DNA of 35,882 nucleotides. Source: a virus. Position 1 is the first letter of the stretch. Each line of letters begins with the position of its first letter. The stretch lies in IMG/VR virus record IMGVR_UViG_3300042731_005822, positions 1 to 35,882 of that record; one strand, given 5' to 3'. Below the pieces are notes generated by a model. That model was not told the DNA's origin, ran no database searches, and saw only the letters and a list, made by a program, of their open reading frames with translations. Positions 17,351 to 24,345 of the stretch are shown here, one piece after another. The position numbers and the translations under genes are program-made.

Positions 17351-17719
17351 TCATTTAGTATTTTTTTTAATTACATCTCCAACCTCTTTATTTAAAATAT
17401 CTTCTATTTTTTCGCCTGTTAATTTTTCTATTATTTTTATTGATTTTTTTACAATTGTAAATTCTTTTCGCGTCCAATTAAGTTTCATGTTATCAATTAA
17501 AGCTTCAAGCATTTCTTCTGCTAATGCATGGGGATACCATTCTTTTATATCATTTTTTGAATCTATCAAAATATGATTTTCGTCGCCTTTCCACTCCTGC
17601 CAACCTGAACATGGATAAGAAAGAGGCTCTCCATCTACACACTCATGACAATTCATTTTTGTACAATATGCATCCAGAAAAGCGTCTATGTCATGATAAT
17701 ATTTTTTTAATTTGCTCAT
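17351..17719 (-). CDS. Unknown protein with conserved cysteines
   Basis: A 122-residue protein starting MSKLKKYYHDIDAFLDAYC after AGAAGG. Cys residues in CTKMNCHEC and SYPCSGWQEW suggest a metal site in the first half. The second half is helical (EEMLEALIDNMKLNWTRKEF). Not recognised. Confidence 0.65.
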   Translation of the reverse strand: MSKLKKYYHDIDAFLDAYCTKMNCHECVDGEPLSYPCSGWQEWKGDENHILIDSKNDIKEWYPHALAEEMLEALIDNMKLNWTRKEFTIVKKSIKIIEKLTGEKIEDILNKEVGDVIKKNTK

Positions 17720-17723
17720 CCTT

Positions 17724-18008
17724 CTAACTCCTTTTATTCCACCGTTTATAATCAAATTCCCCTTCTTTGTTTTTATAAACAATTATCGACGGGTTAGGGC
17801 ATAAAATACTTTTTTTGCTACATCCAACTACTTGAAACTCTTCCATTTCATATATTATTGTAGCATCGGCCCCACAAAAAGGACACGGTTTTAATTTAAT
17901 ATTAGAAATATTTTTTTGGTATTGTTCTGCCTTTATCCCTTCAGCATATCCCTTATCATATCCATCATAGAACGCTTCTTGTATTTCAGTTAATTTTTTC
18001 GTTTTCAT
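17724..18008 (-). CDS. Lar-like restriction alleviation family protein
   Basis: A 94-residue protein with LKPCPFCGADATIIYE at the middle and VVGCSKKSILCPNPS, ending FDYKRWNKRS. This is the Lar-type zinc-ribbon pattern (KPCPFCG followed by paired Cys and a W-N terminal motif). In E. coli Rac prophage, Lar eases type I restriction; most phage relatives are untested. The N-terminal helix (IQEAFYDGYDKGYAEGI) is an extension. Confidence 0.72.
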   Translation of the reverse strand: MKTKKLTEIQEAFYDGYDKGYAEGIKAEQYQKNISNIKLKPCPFCGADATIIYEMEEFQVVGCSKKSILCPNPSIIVYKNKEGEFDYKRWNKRS

Positions 18009-18009
18009 T

Positions 18010-18489
18010 TCATCTCTCTAACTCCTTTACTTTTTTTTCAAGTTCATTAATGTAATCAACTATATCTTCATGGATCGAACCCCCTGTATCCGATAGATAT
18101 TTTTTTAAATGTTCGTAAATCTCTCTCGCCTTTTCTAATGGTGATTGTTTTATGTAGCCATGCTGTTTTGTCATTCCTATTACAAAATTCATATCGATTT
18201 TATCATAATCGTTTAATCTTATTACAGATTTATAATATTTTATTGCTTCTTCTTCATTCTCAAAAAGATGTTTATTCTTGACATTGTATTTTACATAACC
18301 AGATGATAATCCTGTTGGTTCTTCTATTTTTTTAAATATAAAATTGCATTCTCTGTATGTCCTTGTAAGATAACAGTCTCCGTTTTCGACCTCGCATTTA
18401 TAACAACTATCCTTAAAGACTTCTTTACATGCTTTATACCTATTATCACCTATTGTTATTATGTCACCTATTTTTATTTCAGATTTCAT
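18010..18489 (-). CDS. Unknown protein, operon partner of repeat protein copy 1
   Basis: A 159-residue protein whose ATG overlaps the stop of repeat protein copy 1 (ATGA). The first part is beta with Cys residues (KACKEVFKDSCYKCEVENGD), the second helical (LEKAREIYEHLKKYLSD). It ends in a coiled coil (INELEKKVKELER). Not recognised. Confidence 0.65.
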   Translation of the reverse strand: MKSEIKIGDIITIGDNRYKACKEVFKDSCYKCEVENGDCYLTRTYRECNFIFKKIEEPTGLSSGYVKYNVKNKHLFENEEEAIKYYKSVIRLNDYDKIDMNFVIGMTKQHGYIKQSPLEKAREIYEHLKKYLSDTGGSIHEDIVDYINELEKKVKELER

Positions 18490-19118
18490 TTTATCGCCTC
18501 TTTTTCTAATAAACTTATTATTTGCTTAATTTGCCATTTTTGCTCTTTTTTATATGCTGATGAGTTTGATGCTGAGTATGATGCTGACCATGATGCTGAA
18601 TCTGATGCTAAGTATGCTGAATCTGCTGCTGATCTTGCCGCTGAGCATGCTACTGAGTATGTTGATGAATATGTTGCTGATCTTGCTGCCGACCATGCTG
18701 CTGAGTATACTGCTGAGTATGCCGCTGACCATGCTGCTGAATCTGCTGCTGATATTGCTGCTGATTCTGATTCTGACAACTCTTTATCAGTTGCTTTGCC
18801 AGCTAACCATTTCTTTTTCACCTCAATTGCTTTCCAACTGTCGGGGTGTGGCTCGCGACCTGCTTTGCGCTCTCGCTTTAGTGCTCTCGTTGCAAAAATA
18901 ATCGATAGCTCGTGAAGTATCTTTTCTTCAATAAATTCAGGGCGTAGAACTAACCACAATATATCATCTGCTTTCAAACCGCTTTTTAGAATTTCTAGAA
19001 CGCTTGCTCTTTTTCCAAGATTGTTTTTTTTGCGTAGCTCTTCTAATTCTTCTTCCGAATAGCACGGATCTAGTTCTAGCACTTTTTCTATTGTTATTAT
19101 TTTTTTATTGTAGTTCAT
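18486..19118 (-). CDS. SAAx tetrapeptide-repeat protein, copy 1
   Basis: A 210-residue member of a four-gene family in this genome. Residues 1-112 form a conserved domain (LELDPCYSEEELEELRKKNN, ILWLVLRPEFIEEKILHELS, ATRALKRERKAGREPHPDSW, KKWLAGKATDKEL). Residues about 113-185 are some 17 units of four residues, mostly Ser-Ala-Ala plus a variable residue (Trp, Tyr, Asp, Arg). The tail is KKEQKWQIKQIISLLEKEA. Start MNYNKK follows AGGTGAT; an upstream GTG was rejected. The family resembles the Ala-repeat phage proteins sometimes labelled immunity-like, from memory only; function is unknown. The next gene overlaps by ATGA. Confidence 0.82.
   Translation of the reverse strand: MNYNKKIITIEKVLELDPCYSEEELEELRKKNNLGKRASVLEILKSGLKADDILWLVLRPEFIEEKILHELSIIFATRALKRERKAGREPHPDSWKAIEVKKKWLAGKATDKELSESESAAISAADSAAWSAAYSAVYSAAWSAARSATYSSTYSVACSAARSAADSAYLASDSASWSASYSASNSSAYKKEQKWQIKQIISLLEKEAIK
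18551..18775 (-). repeat. 12-bp imperfect coding repeat array, copy 1
   Basis: Units of about 12 bp rich in GCTGA encode Ser-Ala-Ala-x. One irregular unit set (SAYLASD) breaks the register. The 3'-end part is shared with copy 4. Confidence 0.85.
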
Positions 19119-19205
19119 TTTTATCACCTTTTTTTTGAGTGATCGAGTTTTATAGATGATTCGACCAACATCTTGACTAAGTTACTACTTTCCTTTTGTC
19201 AAACT

Positions 19206-19595
19206 TTAATTTCTAAAATCAACTTTTGGGAGAATCGCTTTGGGCTTGAAAATAACTCTGTAATGATACACATTGACATCTTTTGAGTCTAATTGTTCAG
19301 CGAAATAAGTGACGTTATCTGACAACCCAAGGTAATGTTTTTTATATTCATTTTTCCCTGTTTTACATGTGAGCTCTAGTTGATTATCGTATTTATCGAC
19401 TTCTATAGAACAACGTCCCTCTACACACAAGATGTATTCTCCAGTAATCCCGTTATAGAAAACAACTCTTCTGTTTATCTCAAACATATCGGCTGCTTGA
19501 GACAAGTTCCGAGACGCCACGCTTGAATCAGTACTACACCCTACCCCTACACAAATTATAAACAACAACACCATCAAAATTAATATTTTTTTCAT
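19206..19595 (-). CDS. Phage beta-sandwich lipoprotein
   Basis: A 129-residue protein with a signal peptide (MKKILILMVLLFIICVGVGC) and a Cys at residue 20 as probable lipid site; the lipobox VGVGC is weak but usable. The body has SRNLSQAADMFEINRRVVFY, NGITGEYILCVEGRCSIEV, KKHYLGLSDNVTYFAEQL and YHYRVIFKPKAILP, matching the conserved phage beta-sandwich lipoprotein family, from memory. Other phage lipoproteins block superinfection at the cell surface; that role is possible here but not shown. It lies between copy 1 of the repeat family and a tRNA-like element. Confidence 0.78.
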   Translation of the reverse strand: MKKILILMVLLFIICVGVGCSTDSSVASRNLSQAADMFEINRRVVFYNGITGEYILCVEGRCSIEVDKYDNQLELTCKTGKNEYKKHYLGLSDNVTYFAEQLDSKDVNVYHYRVIFKPKAILPKVDFRN

Positions 19596-19620
19596 ATTTT
19601 CTCCTTTTATTTTTTAAACT

Positions 19621-19736
19621 TGGCAAAGGTAGGATTCGAACCTGCACGAGACATTAAGTTCACTTCTCCACCCATCATGCGACCCACTGCCGGTCTTTTT
19701 TCGGGGTTAGGGTTTAACCAATTCCCCCACCTTTCC
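19621..19736 (-). tRNA. tRNA-like element with abnormal body
   Basis: A T-arm (GCAGG-TTCGAAT-CCTAC, one mismatch) is followed by CTTTGCC and A. At the 5' end GGAAAGG leads into a Leu/Ser-type D arm (GGG-GAATTGGTTAAA-CCC). The two ends pair AAAGG/CCTTT with one base missing for a full acceptor stem. The element is 116 nt, too long for a normal tRNA. No anticodon loop with U33 is visible; AACCC and GGGT could form an anticodon stem around a roughly 30-nt insert holding a GACC/GGTC hairpin. It begins one base after the lipase stop. It may be a decayed tRNA, an intron-bearing tRNA or a processing signal. Confidence 0.35.
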
Positions 19737-20642
19737 TTAATCTTCATACAAATTCATAAGCCTACAAATCTCATGTTTTGCATACCCAGATTCTCCATTG
19801 ATAAAACATTCCTGGCATTGGTATCTTGTTAATTCTTTATGTTTTTTTCTGCACCTATAAATAACATTCTCATTTATATATTTTTCTAAACTATCAGTGT
19901 AGTCTTTCGGATTATGGTCTACATCTTTTTTAATCCATTTAAAATAATTACAAGGCAGATAAAGCCTCCATCCTCTTTTTTTCCCAAGTTGCAATTTATT
20001 ACCTACATGTCTATAAACCCAAAACAGAGTTTTCCGAAATGGTAATCTTGTAACAGGATCGTTTCGATAAACTATTCTAACATTGTTTTTGGAAAAATAA
20101 TGGAAAGCTTTTATAAATGCTTTATTCCCACTTCTTGGTGCACCTTCTGTTATGTGAATATCTATATTTTTTTGAAAGATATATCCTATATATACTACTA
20201 GTATTTGAGCGACACCACCACCCGAACTATGTCCACCAATAACAATATTTTTCTTGGTGGTTTTTATCTCTTCATATATTGCCTCGAATAATATTTTTGT
20301 TTGACAATTATGCCCTTCATGTACTTCTATTTTTTTTAATAAATCTAATATATGTTTAGTATGTTTTTCATGTACTCCTTCGTCAAAATGATTTTCTAAT
20401 AATGTTTGTGGGAAATCCAAATTATCCCACCAATCCTGACCATGATCTTGATCAGATCTCGACCCCTGAATACAAATATAAAAATTATTTCTGTCTTCGC
20501 AGGTATACCATTGTACAGCATCTATATTATACCATTTTTGTTGCATACCTATTTCATAATTTCCGTATTGCCCCTTGTATGTCATTGCTATCATTTTTGA
20601 TATTTTCAAAAGTCTTTCTGCGTTTATATTATATATTCTCAT
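19737..20642 (-). CDS. Class 3 lipase-like alpha/beta hydrolase
   Basis: A 301-residue protein with the nucleophile elbow GGHSSGGGVAQI (Ser139), then EGAPRSGNKAFIKAF, RNDPVTRLP (Asp195) and YRHVGNKLQLG (His212), which together are the Lipase_3 signature. An oxyanion-side segment YICIQGSRSDQDHGQDWWDN precedes. There is no signal peptide or membrane span, so it would act in the cytoplasm unless released by lysis. The C-terminus is a Cys/His-rich tail (YRCRKKHKELTRYQCQECF, then KHEIC) that may bind metal. A lipase in a phage early region is uncommon. The only SD-like site is far from ATG 20642. Confidence 0.82.
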   Translation of the reverse strand: MRIYNINAERLLKISKMIAMTYKGQYGNYEIGMQQKWYNIDAVQWYTCEDRNNFYICIQGSRSDQDHGQDWWDNLDFPQTLLENHFDEGVHEKHTKHILDLLKKIEVHEGHNCQTKILFEAIYEEIKTTKKNIVIGGHSSGGGVAQILVVYIGYIFQKNIDIHITEGAPRSGNKAFIKAFHYFSKNNVRIVYRNDPVTRLPFRKTLFWVYRHVGNKLQLGKKRGWRLYLPCNYFKWIKKDVDHNPKDYTDSLEKYINENVIYRCRKKHKELTRYQCQECFINGESGYAKHEICRLMNLYED

Positions 20643-20655
20643 CTTGTATATATAA

Positions 20656-20790
20656 TCATTCCTTTATTTTATAGTTATATAAATCCAGCCATTTTTCAAA
20701 AGGTATAGGACTCCTATTAAAAAAAGTCAAACAATAACAACTCTCTTTGTATTCTTTTTCCAGCTCTTCTTTTGTCATTTCTTTATACAT
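20656..20790 (-). CDS. Small protein, unknown
   Basis: A 44-residue protein (MYKEMTKEELEKEYKESCYC) that starts inside the end of the upstream gene and ends 14 bases before the lipase start. C-terminal IPFEKWLDLYNYKIKE is aromatic. Overlap with its neighbour suggests coupled translation. Not recognised. Confidence 0.55.
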   Translation of the reverse strand: MYKEMTKEELEKEYKESCYCLTFFNRSPIPFEKWLDLYNYKIKE

Positions 20791-21046
20791 TTTTCTTTCC
20801 ATCAATCTGCTTATTGCAATTTTTTTCTAAGTAATAAATATATTCAGAAAGCTCTGTCAAATTATTAAAAGAATTTATAAAAGGCTTATTCACATATTTT
20901 TTTTCGTGTATGTAATAACTTTCTCCACGTGCCTTCTCATCATCAAAAAATGTCACGAAAAAATAAACCTGAGCAAAATTCCTTTCATAGTCGTTGTTTA
21001 ATGTTGGAAACAACTTGTTTTCCTTACAAAATTTTTGTACATTCAT
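20783..21046 (-). CDS. Unknown 87-residue protein
   Basis: Start MNVQKFCKENKLFPTLNNDY was chosen because AGGTGG lies before ATG 21046; the longer frame runs into a tRNA gene and was rejected. Aromatic-rich middle (AQVYFFVTFFDDEKARGESY). First protein after the tRNA-Phe gene. Not recognised. Confidence 0.65.
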   Translation of the reverse strand: MNVQKFCKENKLFPTLNNDYERNFAQVYFFVTFFDDEKARGESYYIHEKKYVNKPFINSFNNLTELSEYIYYLEKNCNKQIDGKKNV

Positions 21047-21072
21047 GATATACCACCTTTTATTCATAAAAT

Positions 21073-21141
21073 TTGAGCGGGTGGGTTTCGAACCCACGCC
21101 AGGTATTTTCAATACCCGCCCTACCACTAGGCTACCGCTCC
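21073..21141 (-). tRNA. tRNA-Phe (GAA)
   Basis: Cloverleaf on the minus strand: acceptor GGAGCGG/CCGCTCA (first pair G-A unmatched), D arm GCC-TAGTGGTAG-GGC, anticodon arm GGGTA-TTGAAAA-TACCT giving anticodon GAA, short variable region GGC, T arm GTGGG-TTCGAAA-CCCAC. CCA is not encoded. It lies 37 bases after a strong promoter and is the first product of that transcript. The short variable region and weak acceptor end are slightly unusual. Confidence 0.8.
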
Positions 21142-21177
21142 GCTTCTGAACAACTAGGCTAATTCTTAATTGCCTTA

Positions 21178-21206
21178 AATATATCAAGTATCTTGCGATC
21201 TGTCAA
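21178..21206 (-). promoter_or_regulatory. Sigma70-type early promoter before tRNA-Phe
   Basis: TTGACA (21201-21206), 17-base spacer, TATATT (21178-21183). Six bases after TTGACA the spacer holds AAGATAC, a box shared with three other early promoters. It would drive the tRNA, the 87-residue gene and the lipase block. Confidence 0.72.
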
Positions 21207-21276
21207 ATGTTTTATTTTGTTTTCTTAAAAAAATGCCCTTTTTTTTAAGTTGTAGGGCTTCAACTTCTTTTTCTTC

Positions 21277-21305
21277 AAAAAGTAGAACTCCCATAACTAC
21301 TTTTT
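21277..21305 (-). terminator. Hairpin terminator after the endolysin operon
   Basis: AAAAAGTAG-11 nt-CTACTTTTT, a 9-bp stem whose 3' arm ends in five T on either strand, 50 bases after the endolysin stop. On the plus strand it is also followed by ATTTTTT, so it may work both ways. A second 6-bp stem (AAGTTG/CAACTT) lies at 21246-21265. Confidence 0.6.
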
Positions 21306-21355
21306 ATTTTTTCGAATCCTCCTTTAAATATATTATAAAACATAATAGTTTTATT

Positions 21356-21802
21356 TCACAGTTTAAAATTCAATAAACCAGTTTGAAAAGATTCATTTCT
21401 GTTTTTTCTTTTTGTTGTATATGATATATGAACCCACTCCACTATTTCACCATTTTTCTGTCTTCTTTCGTAAATAAGCTGGTCATAATCCAATTTCAAA
21501 CCCATGGCAATGTAATAGATCATTTCTGCACTCAAATTTGTACAAGAAACAATATCCGCGGCCTCTCCTTCCATATGCTGAGAATTTTTTGATCCTCCTA
21601 TAAGTGCATTCAACTCCGGAGTCCTATACCCAGACGTAACCAGCAAAGCGCCGTGATATTCTCTTATTGGCTCAAGAATATTGATACAAAGTTCGCGAAT
21701 ATTTCCGATTAAATTTGATGGCACAGCATTATCTATATTATTTTTTATAGCGGTTTCGGAGTTTTCAAATTCGCTTAGTTGGAAATGTTTTGAAAGATTC
21801 AT
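21356..21802 (-). CDS. Endolysin, M15-type peptidase
   Basis: A 148-residue peptidase with LVTSGYRTPELNALIGGSK, SQHMEGEAADI (His76, Asp83) and EWVHISY (His125), the zinc-ligand and catalytic pattern of the M15_3 D-Ala-D-Ala/L-Ala-D-Glu peptidases used as phage lysins. No signal peptide or separate wall-binding domain. It lies in the recombination operon, far from the structural genes, which is unusual for a lysis gene. It overlaps the upstream gene by four bases and is followed by a terminator. Confidence 0.88.
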   Translation of the reverse strand: MNLSKHFQLSEFENSETAIKNNIDNAVPSNLIGNIRELCINILEPIREYHGALLVTSGYRTPELNALIGGSKNSQHMEGEAADIVSCTNLSAEMIYYIAMGLKLDYDQLIYERRQKNGEIVEWVHISYTTKRKNRNESFQTGLLNFKL

Positions 21803-22119
21803 TGAATACCTCTTGCCTCATATGCAAGCACCATGTTAACGTAATCGTTAAAGTTTCTATGCAGAATATCAAGAACAACTTGTATTCTCTCCCATTGTTC
21901 CTTTTTGATTTCTAGACTTGTTGAACTTGTCCCAAGTCTTCCTATCTCTGTTGAAGACACATCAAGTTTTTTGTACTCCCCATTTACGATATTTTCCATT
22001 ATTAGCTCGACGATATATCTTTTGTAGTACATTACTTCACCTTGGTTTTTCTCCTGGTGCATTTTCTTGTATATTTTTTCCTTAATTTTTTTGCTAGTCT
22101 TAAAACTTTTCTGAACCAT
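21799..22119 (-). CDS. Unknown basic helical protein
   Basis: A 106-residue protein (MVQKSFKTSKKIKEKIYKKM). Strongly basic N-terminus, helical centre (YYKRYIVELIMENIVNGEYK), and C-terminus with IQVVLDILHRNFNDYVNMVL. Charge suggests nucleic-acid contact. Lies between an ERF partner gene and the endolysin. Not recognised. Confidence 0.65.
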   Translation of the reverse strand: MVQKSFKTSKKIKEKIYKKMHQEKNQGEVMYYKRYIVELIMENIVNGEYKKLDVSSTEIGRLGTSSTSLEIKKEQWERIQVVLDILHRNFNDYVNMVLAYEARGIQ

Positions 22120-22129
22120 ATTCGCTCCT

Positions 22130-22582
22130 TTATTTTATTTCTAAATCTGGATTTCCTTCTATAAAAATTTTGTCAATTACTTCTTGTTTTTTTCCACCAA
22201 CTTTTCTAGCTTCTTTTGCCTTTGACCATAAAGGTCTATATATTTTTTCTCCTATTTCAGAAGAATCAAATCCCGCATTCTCGTATACCTCATCTGCATT
22301 TTTTACAACACACTTTGTTGTTCCTTTTTTAAGAGTTACAGTCCTCTTCTCCCCTTTAATATCCTTGAAAAAACTTTTCGTTGCTCCATCTCTTTTCATG
22401 GTAATTATTATGTTTTCCTTTAAATTTCTTTTATGTGCAGAGATTTGATTGCTCATTTTGCTTAGAACGTCATATACTGCATTTTTAATTTCTTCTGGAT
22501 ATTTGTCCGGATTTTCGGCAACGTCAAAAACATTTATCCTCCCTATTCCAAAATCTATATCCTCTTTTATTATTTCACTCAT
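22130..22582 (-). CDS. Unknown protein paired with ERF annealase
   Basis: A 150-residue protein starting MSEIIKEDIDFGIGRINVFD; its ATG overlaps the ERF stop (ATGA), so the two are made together. Lys-rich, with RDGATKSFFKDIKGEKRTVT and RPLWSKAKEARKVGGKKQEV. A recombination or nuclease-protection role is possible by neighbourhood only. Confidence 0.68.
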   Translation of the reverse strand: MSEIIKEDIDFGIGRINVFDVAENPDKYPEEIKNAVYDVLSKMSNQISAHKRNLKENIIITMKRDGATKSFFKDIKGEKRTVTLKKGTTKCVVKNADEVYENAGFDSSEIGEKIYRPLWSKAKEARKVGGKKQEVIDKIFIEGNPDLEIK

Positions 22583-23217
22583 ACTATTTCCCCATTTAGT
22601 AAGACAGTATCGCAATTTTCAAGTTCTAGTAATTCATATTTATCGTCGAACTTTTTATCGATTGTTTCTTTTTGTCTAGGCGATAGACTTTGATCATATA
22701 ATGCTTTTTTATAATTGTCTACTCTTTCTACAGAGTCTAATTCAGCAAGGATTCTATCTATTTCTTTAAAGTCTGTGCTTAATTTTTTTGTTGTACTCGT
22801 TTTTTTCTTCTCTTTAACTAAACTATTACCGTCGTCATCTTCTTCAGTTGCAATATTAAAAATAGCGCTGATTAACCCTCTTCGTCCATATTTCAATGCG
22901 CCAATAAAAGTTTGCGCATCGCTTCTATTTCCGTTATAAGTTGGTATAGACAATCTTCGTTCTATCCATTGCCCAGACACGTGCATTATAAGTGCTCTTA
23001 TTTGCATCATTCCTTGTTCAGACAAGAACCCGTCACATATTACAACTATACCATTTTTTTGTAAAATTGGTCTTAGTTCATCTAACAATGTTGCTAATCT
23101 TGTATATTTAGAATTATAGTAAGGGTTATTGGCATCAGGACTTGGATTTTTTATTTCCTTATTACATTCGTTTAGTGCTATTATTAACTCTTTAATGTTC
23201 TCACTTTTTTTCATCAT
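22579..23217 (-). CDS. erf: ERF-family single-strand annealing recombinase
   Basis: A 212-residue protein with the ERF pattern: IALNECNKEIKNPSPDANNP, NPYYNSKYTRLATLLDELRP (31-50), ILQKNGIVVI, LIMHVSGQWIERRLSIP, and QTFIGALKYGRRGLISAIF with IATEEDDDGNS. ERF proteins anneal complementary single strands and help circularise phage DNA or repair forks. The gene overlaps repeat-protein copy 2. Such an annealase could act on the near-identical tracts shared by the repeat gene copies. ATG 23217 or the next codon may be the start. Confidence 0.9.
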   Translation of the reverse strand: MMKKSENIKELIIALNECNKEIKNPSPDANNPYYNSKYTRLATLLDELRPILQKNGIVVICDGFLSEQGMMQIRALIMHVSGQWIERRLSIPTYNGNRSDAQTFIGALKYGRRGLISAIFNIATEEDDDGNSLVKEKKKTSTTKKLSTDFKEIDRILAELDSVERVDNYKKALYDQSLSPRQKETIDKKFDDKYELLELENCDTVLLNGEIV

Positions 23218-23861
23218 TTTCCTACCTCTAATAATCTTATAATTTGCTTAATTTGCCATTTTTGCTCTTTTCTTTTTGCTAATATCTCTATTGTTAATTT
23301 TGGTGACGATATTGATGCTGACTCTAATGCTGACTCTGATGCTGAAACTGCCGCAAACCATGCTGACTCGACTGCTGACCGGTATGCTGACCGTGATGCT
23401 GAGTATGATGCTGAAACTGCTGCTGCTCTTACGGCCGAGGTTGATGCTGACCATAATGATTCCCATGCCACCTCTGATGCCAACTTTTCTGCCGACCATG
23501 CTGCTGATTCTGCTGCTCGCAATTCCTCATCTGTTGCTTTGCCTGCCAACCATTTCTTCTTCATCTTAATCGCTTTCCAGCTGTCGGGGTGGGGCTCGCG
23601 GCCAGCTTTGCGCTCTTGCTTCAATGCTCTCGTTGCGAAAATTATTGATAACTCGTGCAATATTTTTTCTTCGATAAAGTCTGGGCAAAAAACTAACCAC
23701 AGGATATCTGATGTTGGGATTTTGCTTTTTAATATTTCTAGAACACTTACTTTTTTTCCAAGATTGTTTTTTTTGCGCAGCTCCTCTAATTCACTTTCTG
23801 AATAGCACGGTTTAAGTTCTAGTACCTTTTTTATCGTTATTATTTTCTTATTGTAGTTCAT
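23214..23861 (-). CDS. SAAx tetrapeptide-repeat protein, copy 2
   Basis: A 215-residue family member starting MNYNKKIITIKKVLELKPCY after GGTGATAAA. The N-terminal domain is kept (VSVLEILKSKIPTSDILWLV, ATRALKQERKAGREPHPDSW, KKWLAGKATDEEL). The repeat region is the most degraded of the four (WSAEKLASEVAWESLWSAS ... VSASESALESASISS) and is followed by an extra stretch PKLTIEILAKR before KEQKWQIKQIIRLL. Its stop overlaps the ERF start. First gene after a promoter with a palindrome. Confidence 0.82.
   Translation of the reverse strand: MNYNKKIITIKKVLELKPCYSESELEELRKKNNLGKKVSVLEILKSKIPTSDILWLVFCPDFIEEKILHELSIIFATRALKQERKAGREPHPDSWKAIKMKKKWLAGKATDEELRAAESAAWSAEKLASEVAWESLWSASTSAVRAAAVSASYSASRSAYRSAVESAWFAAVSASESALESASISSPKLTIEILAKRKEQKWQIKQIIRLLEVGK
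23290..23525 (-). repeat. 12-bp imperfect coding repeat array, copy 2
   Basis: Degenerate GCTGA-rich units. The flanking 60 bases at 23511-23570 are identical to 30421-30480 in copy 4. Confidence 0.8.
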
Positions 23862-23888
23862 TTTATCACCTTTTTTTTTCAACATGTC

Positions 23889-23917
23889 AATGTGTCAAAT
23901 ATCTTTTATTTTGTCAA
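23889..23917 (-). promoter_or_regulatory. Probable early promoter before repeat copy 2 and ERF
   Basis: TTGACA (23912-23917) with the shared upstream AAACAC and spacer AAGATAT at the same offset as in three stronger promoters; the -10 candidate CACATT is poor. Other TTGACA-like words lie just downstream. Confidence 0.4.
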
Positions 23918-23929
23918 GTGTTTTGACAA
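23911..23929. promoter_or_regulatory. Palindrome over the -35 box (possible operator)
   Basis: TTGTCAA-5 nt-TTGACAA, perfect 7-bp arms, covering the -35 of the promoter for repeat copy 2. Just after the HNH gene stop. Confidence 0.4.
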
Positions 23930-24178
23930 TCATTTTCCCCTTATATTTTGCATTTTTTGTATTCCGCTTTTACTCCGAGGCTCTATTCCAAAATTTTCAC
24001 AAAATTGTAGTTCGCTCCACTTTGGAACGCCTTTCCACAAATGACATTCTTCACAGACATTTATTATGTTGTCACTATGATGTATATATTCTTTGTATAT
24101 TTTTTTATATAATTTTGTTTGACTTAATAAGTGATGTTTTTGTGTTGCTTTATTTTTGTTGCAAATCTCGCAAATCAT
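23930..24178 (-). CDS. HNH endonuclease, small
   Basis: An 82-residue protein with CEICNKNKATQKHH (two Cys, then His-His at 15-16), NIINVCEECHLWKG (Asn, two Cys, His46), the zinc-bound HNH fold. It is short and lacks extra DNA-recognition domains, as in homing or packaging-linked nucleases, but it is far from terminase. ATG directly follows the upstream TAA. Confidence 0.82.
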   Translation of the reverse strand: MICEICNKNKATQKHHLLSQTKLYKKIYKEYIHHSDNIINVCEECHLWKGVPKWSELQFCENFGIEPRSKSGIQKMQNIRGK

Positions 24179-24334
24179 TTAACACCTCCTATCTAAAGGA
24201 TACCACACTTTACACCATTCGTAAAAAGTCTGTGGTTGTTCAGAATTATATCTCATCTGCTCTTTGTAGTAGTTATAGTTATTTCTTAGCTTTTGTAATA
24301 ACTTCATAGATAATACTTTATAATATCTAGTCAT
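24179..24334 (-). CDS. Small basic protein, unknown
   Basis: A 51-residue protein (MTRYYKVLSMKLLQKLRNNY) rich in Tyr and Lys, ending in EWCKVWYPLDRRC. AAAGGA before ATG 24334. Its TAA touches the HNH ATG. Confidence 0.6.
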   Translation of the reverse strand: MTRYYKVLSMKLLQKLRNNYNYYKEQMRYNSEQPQTFYEWCKVWYPLDRRC

Positions 24335-24345
24335 ATCTTTTTCCT

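Noticed and set aside
18550-18775. Regular DNA repeats taken for a CRISPR array
   Set aside because: Units are 12 bp, imperfect, without spacers, and encode a continuous tetrapeptide array in an intact gene.
20783-21187. Longer 134-codon start for the 87-residue gene
   Set aside because: The extra N-terminal part is a translation of the tRNA-Phe gene; the internal ATG has a good ribosome site.
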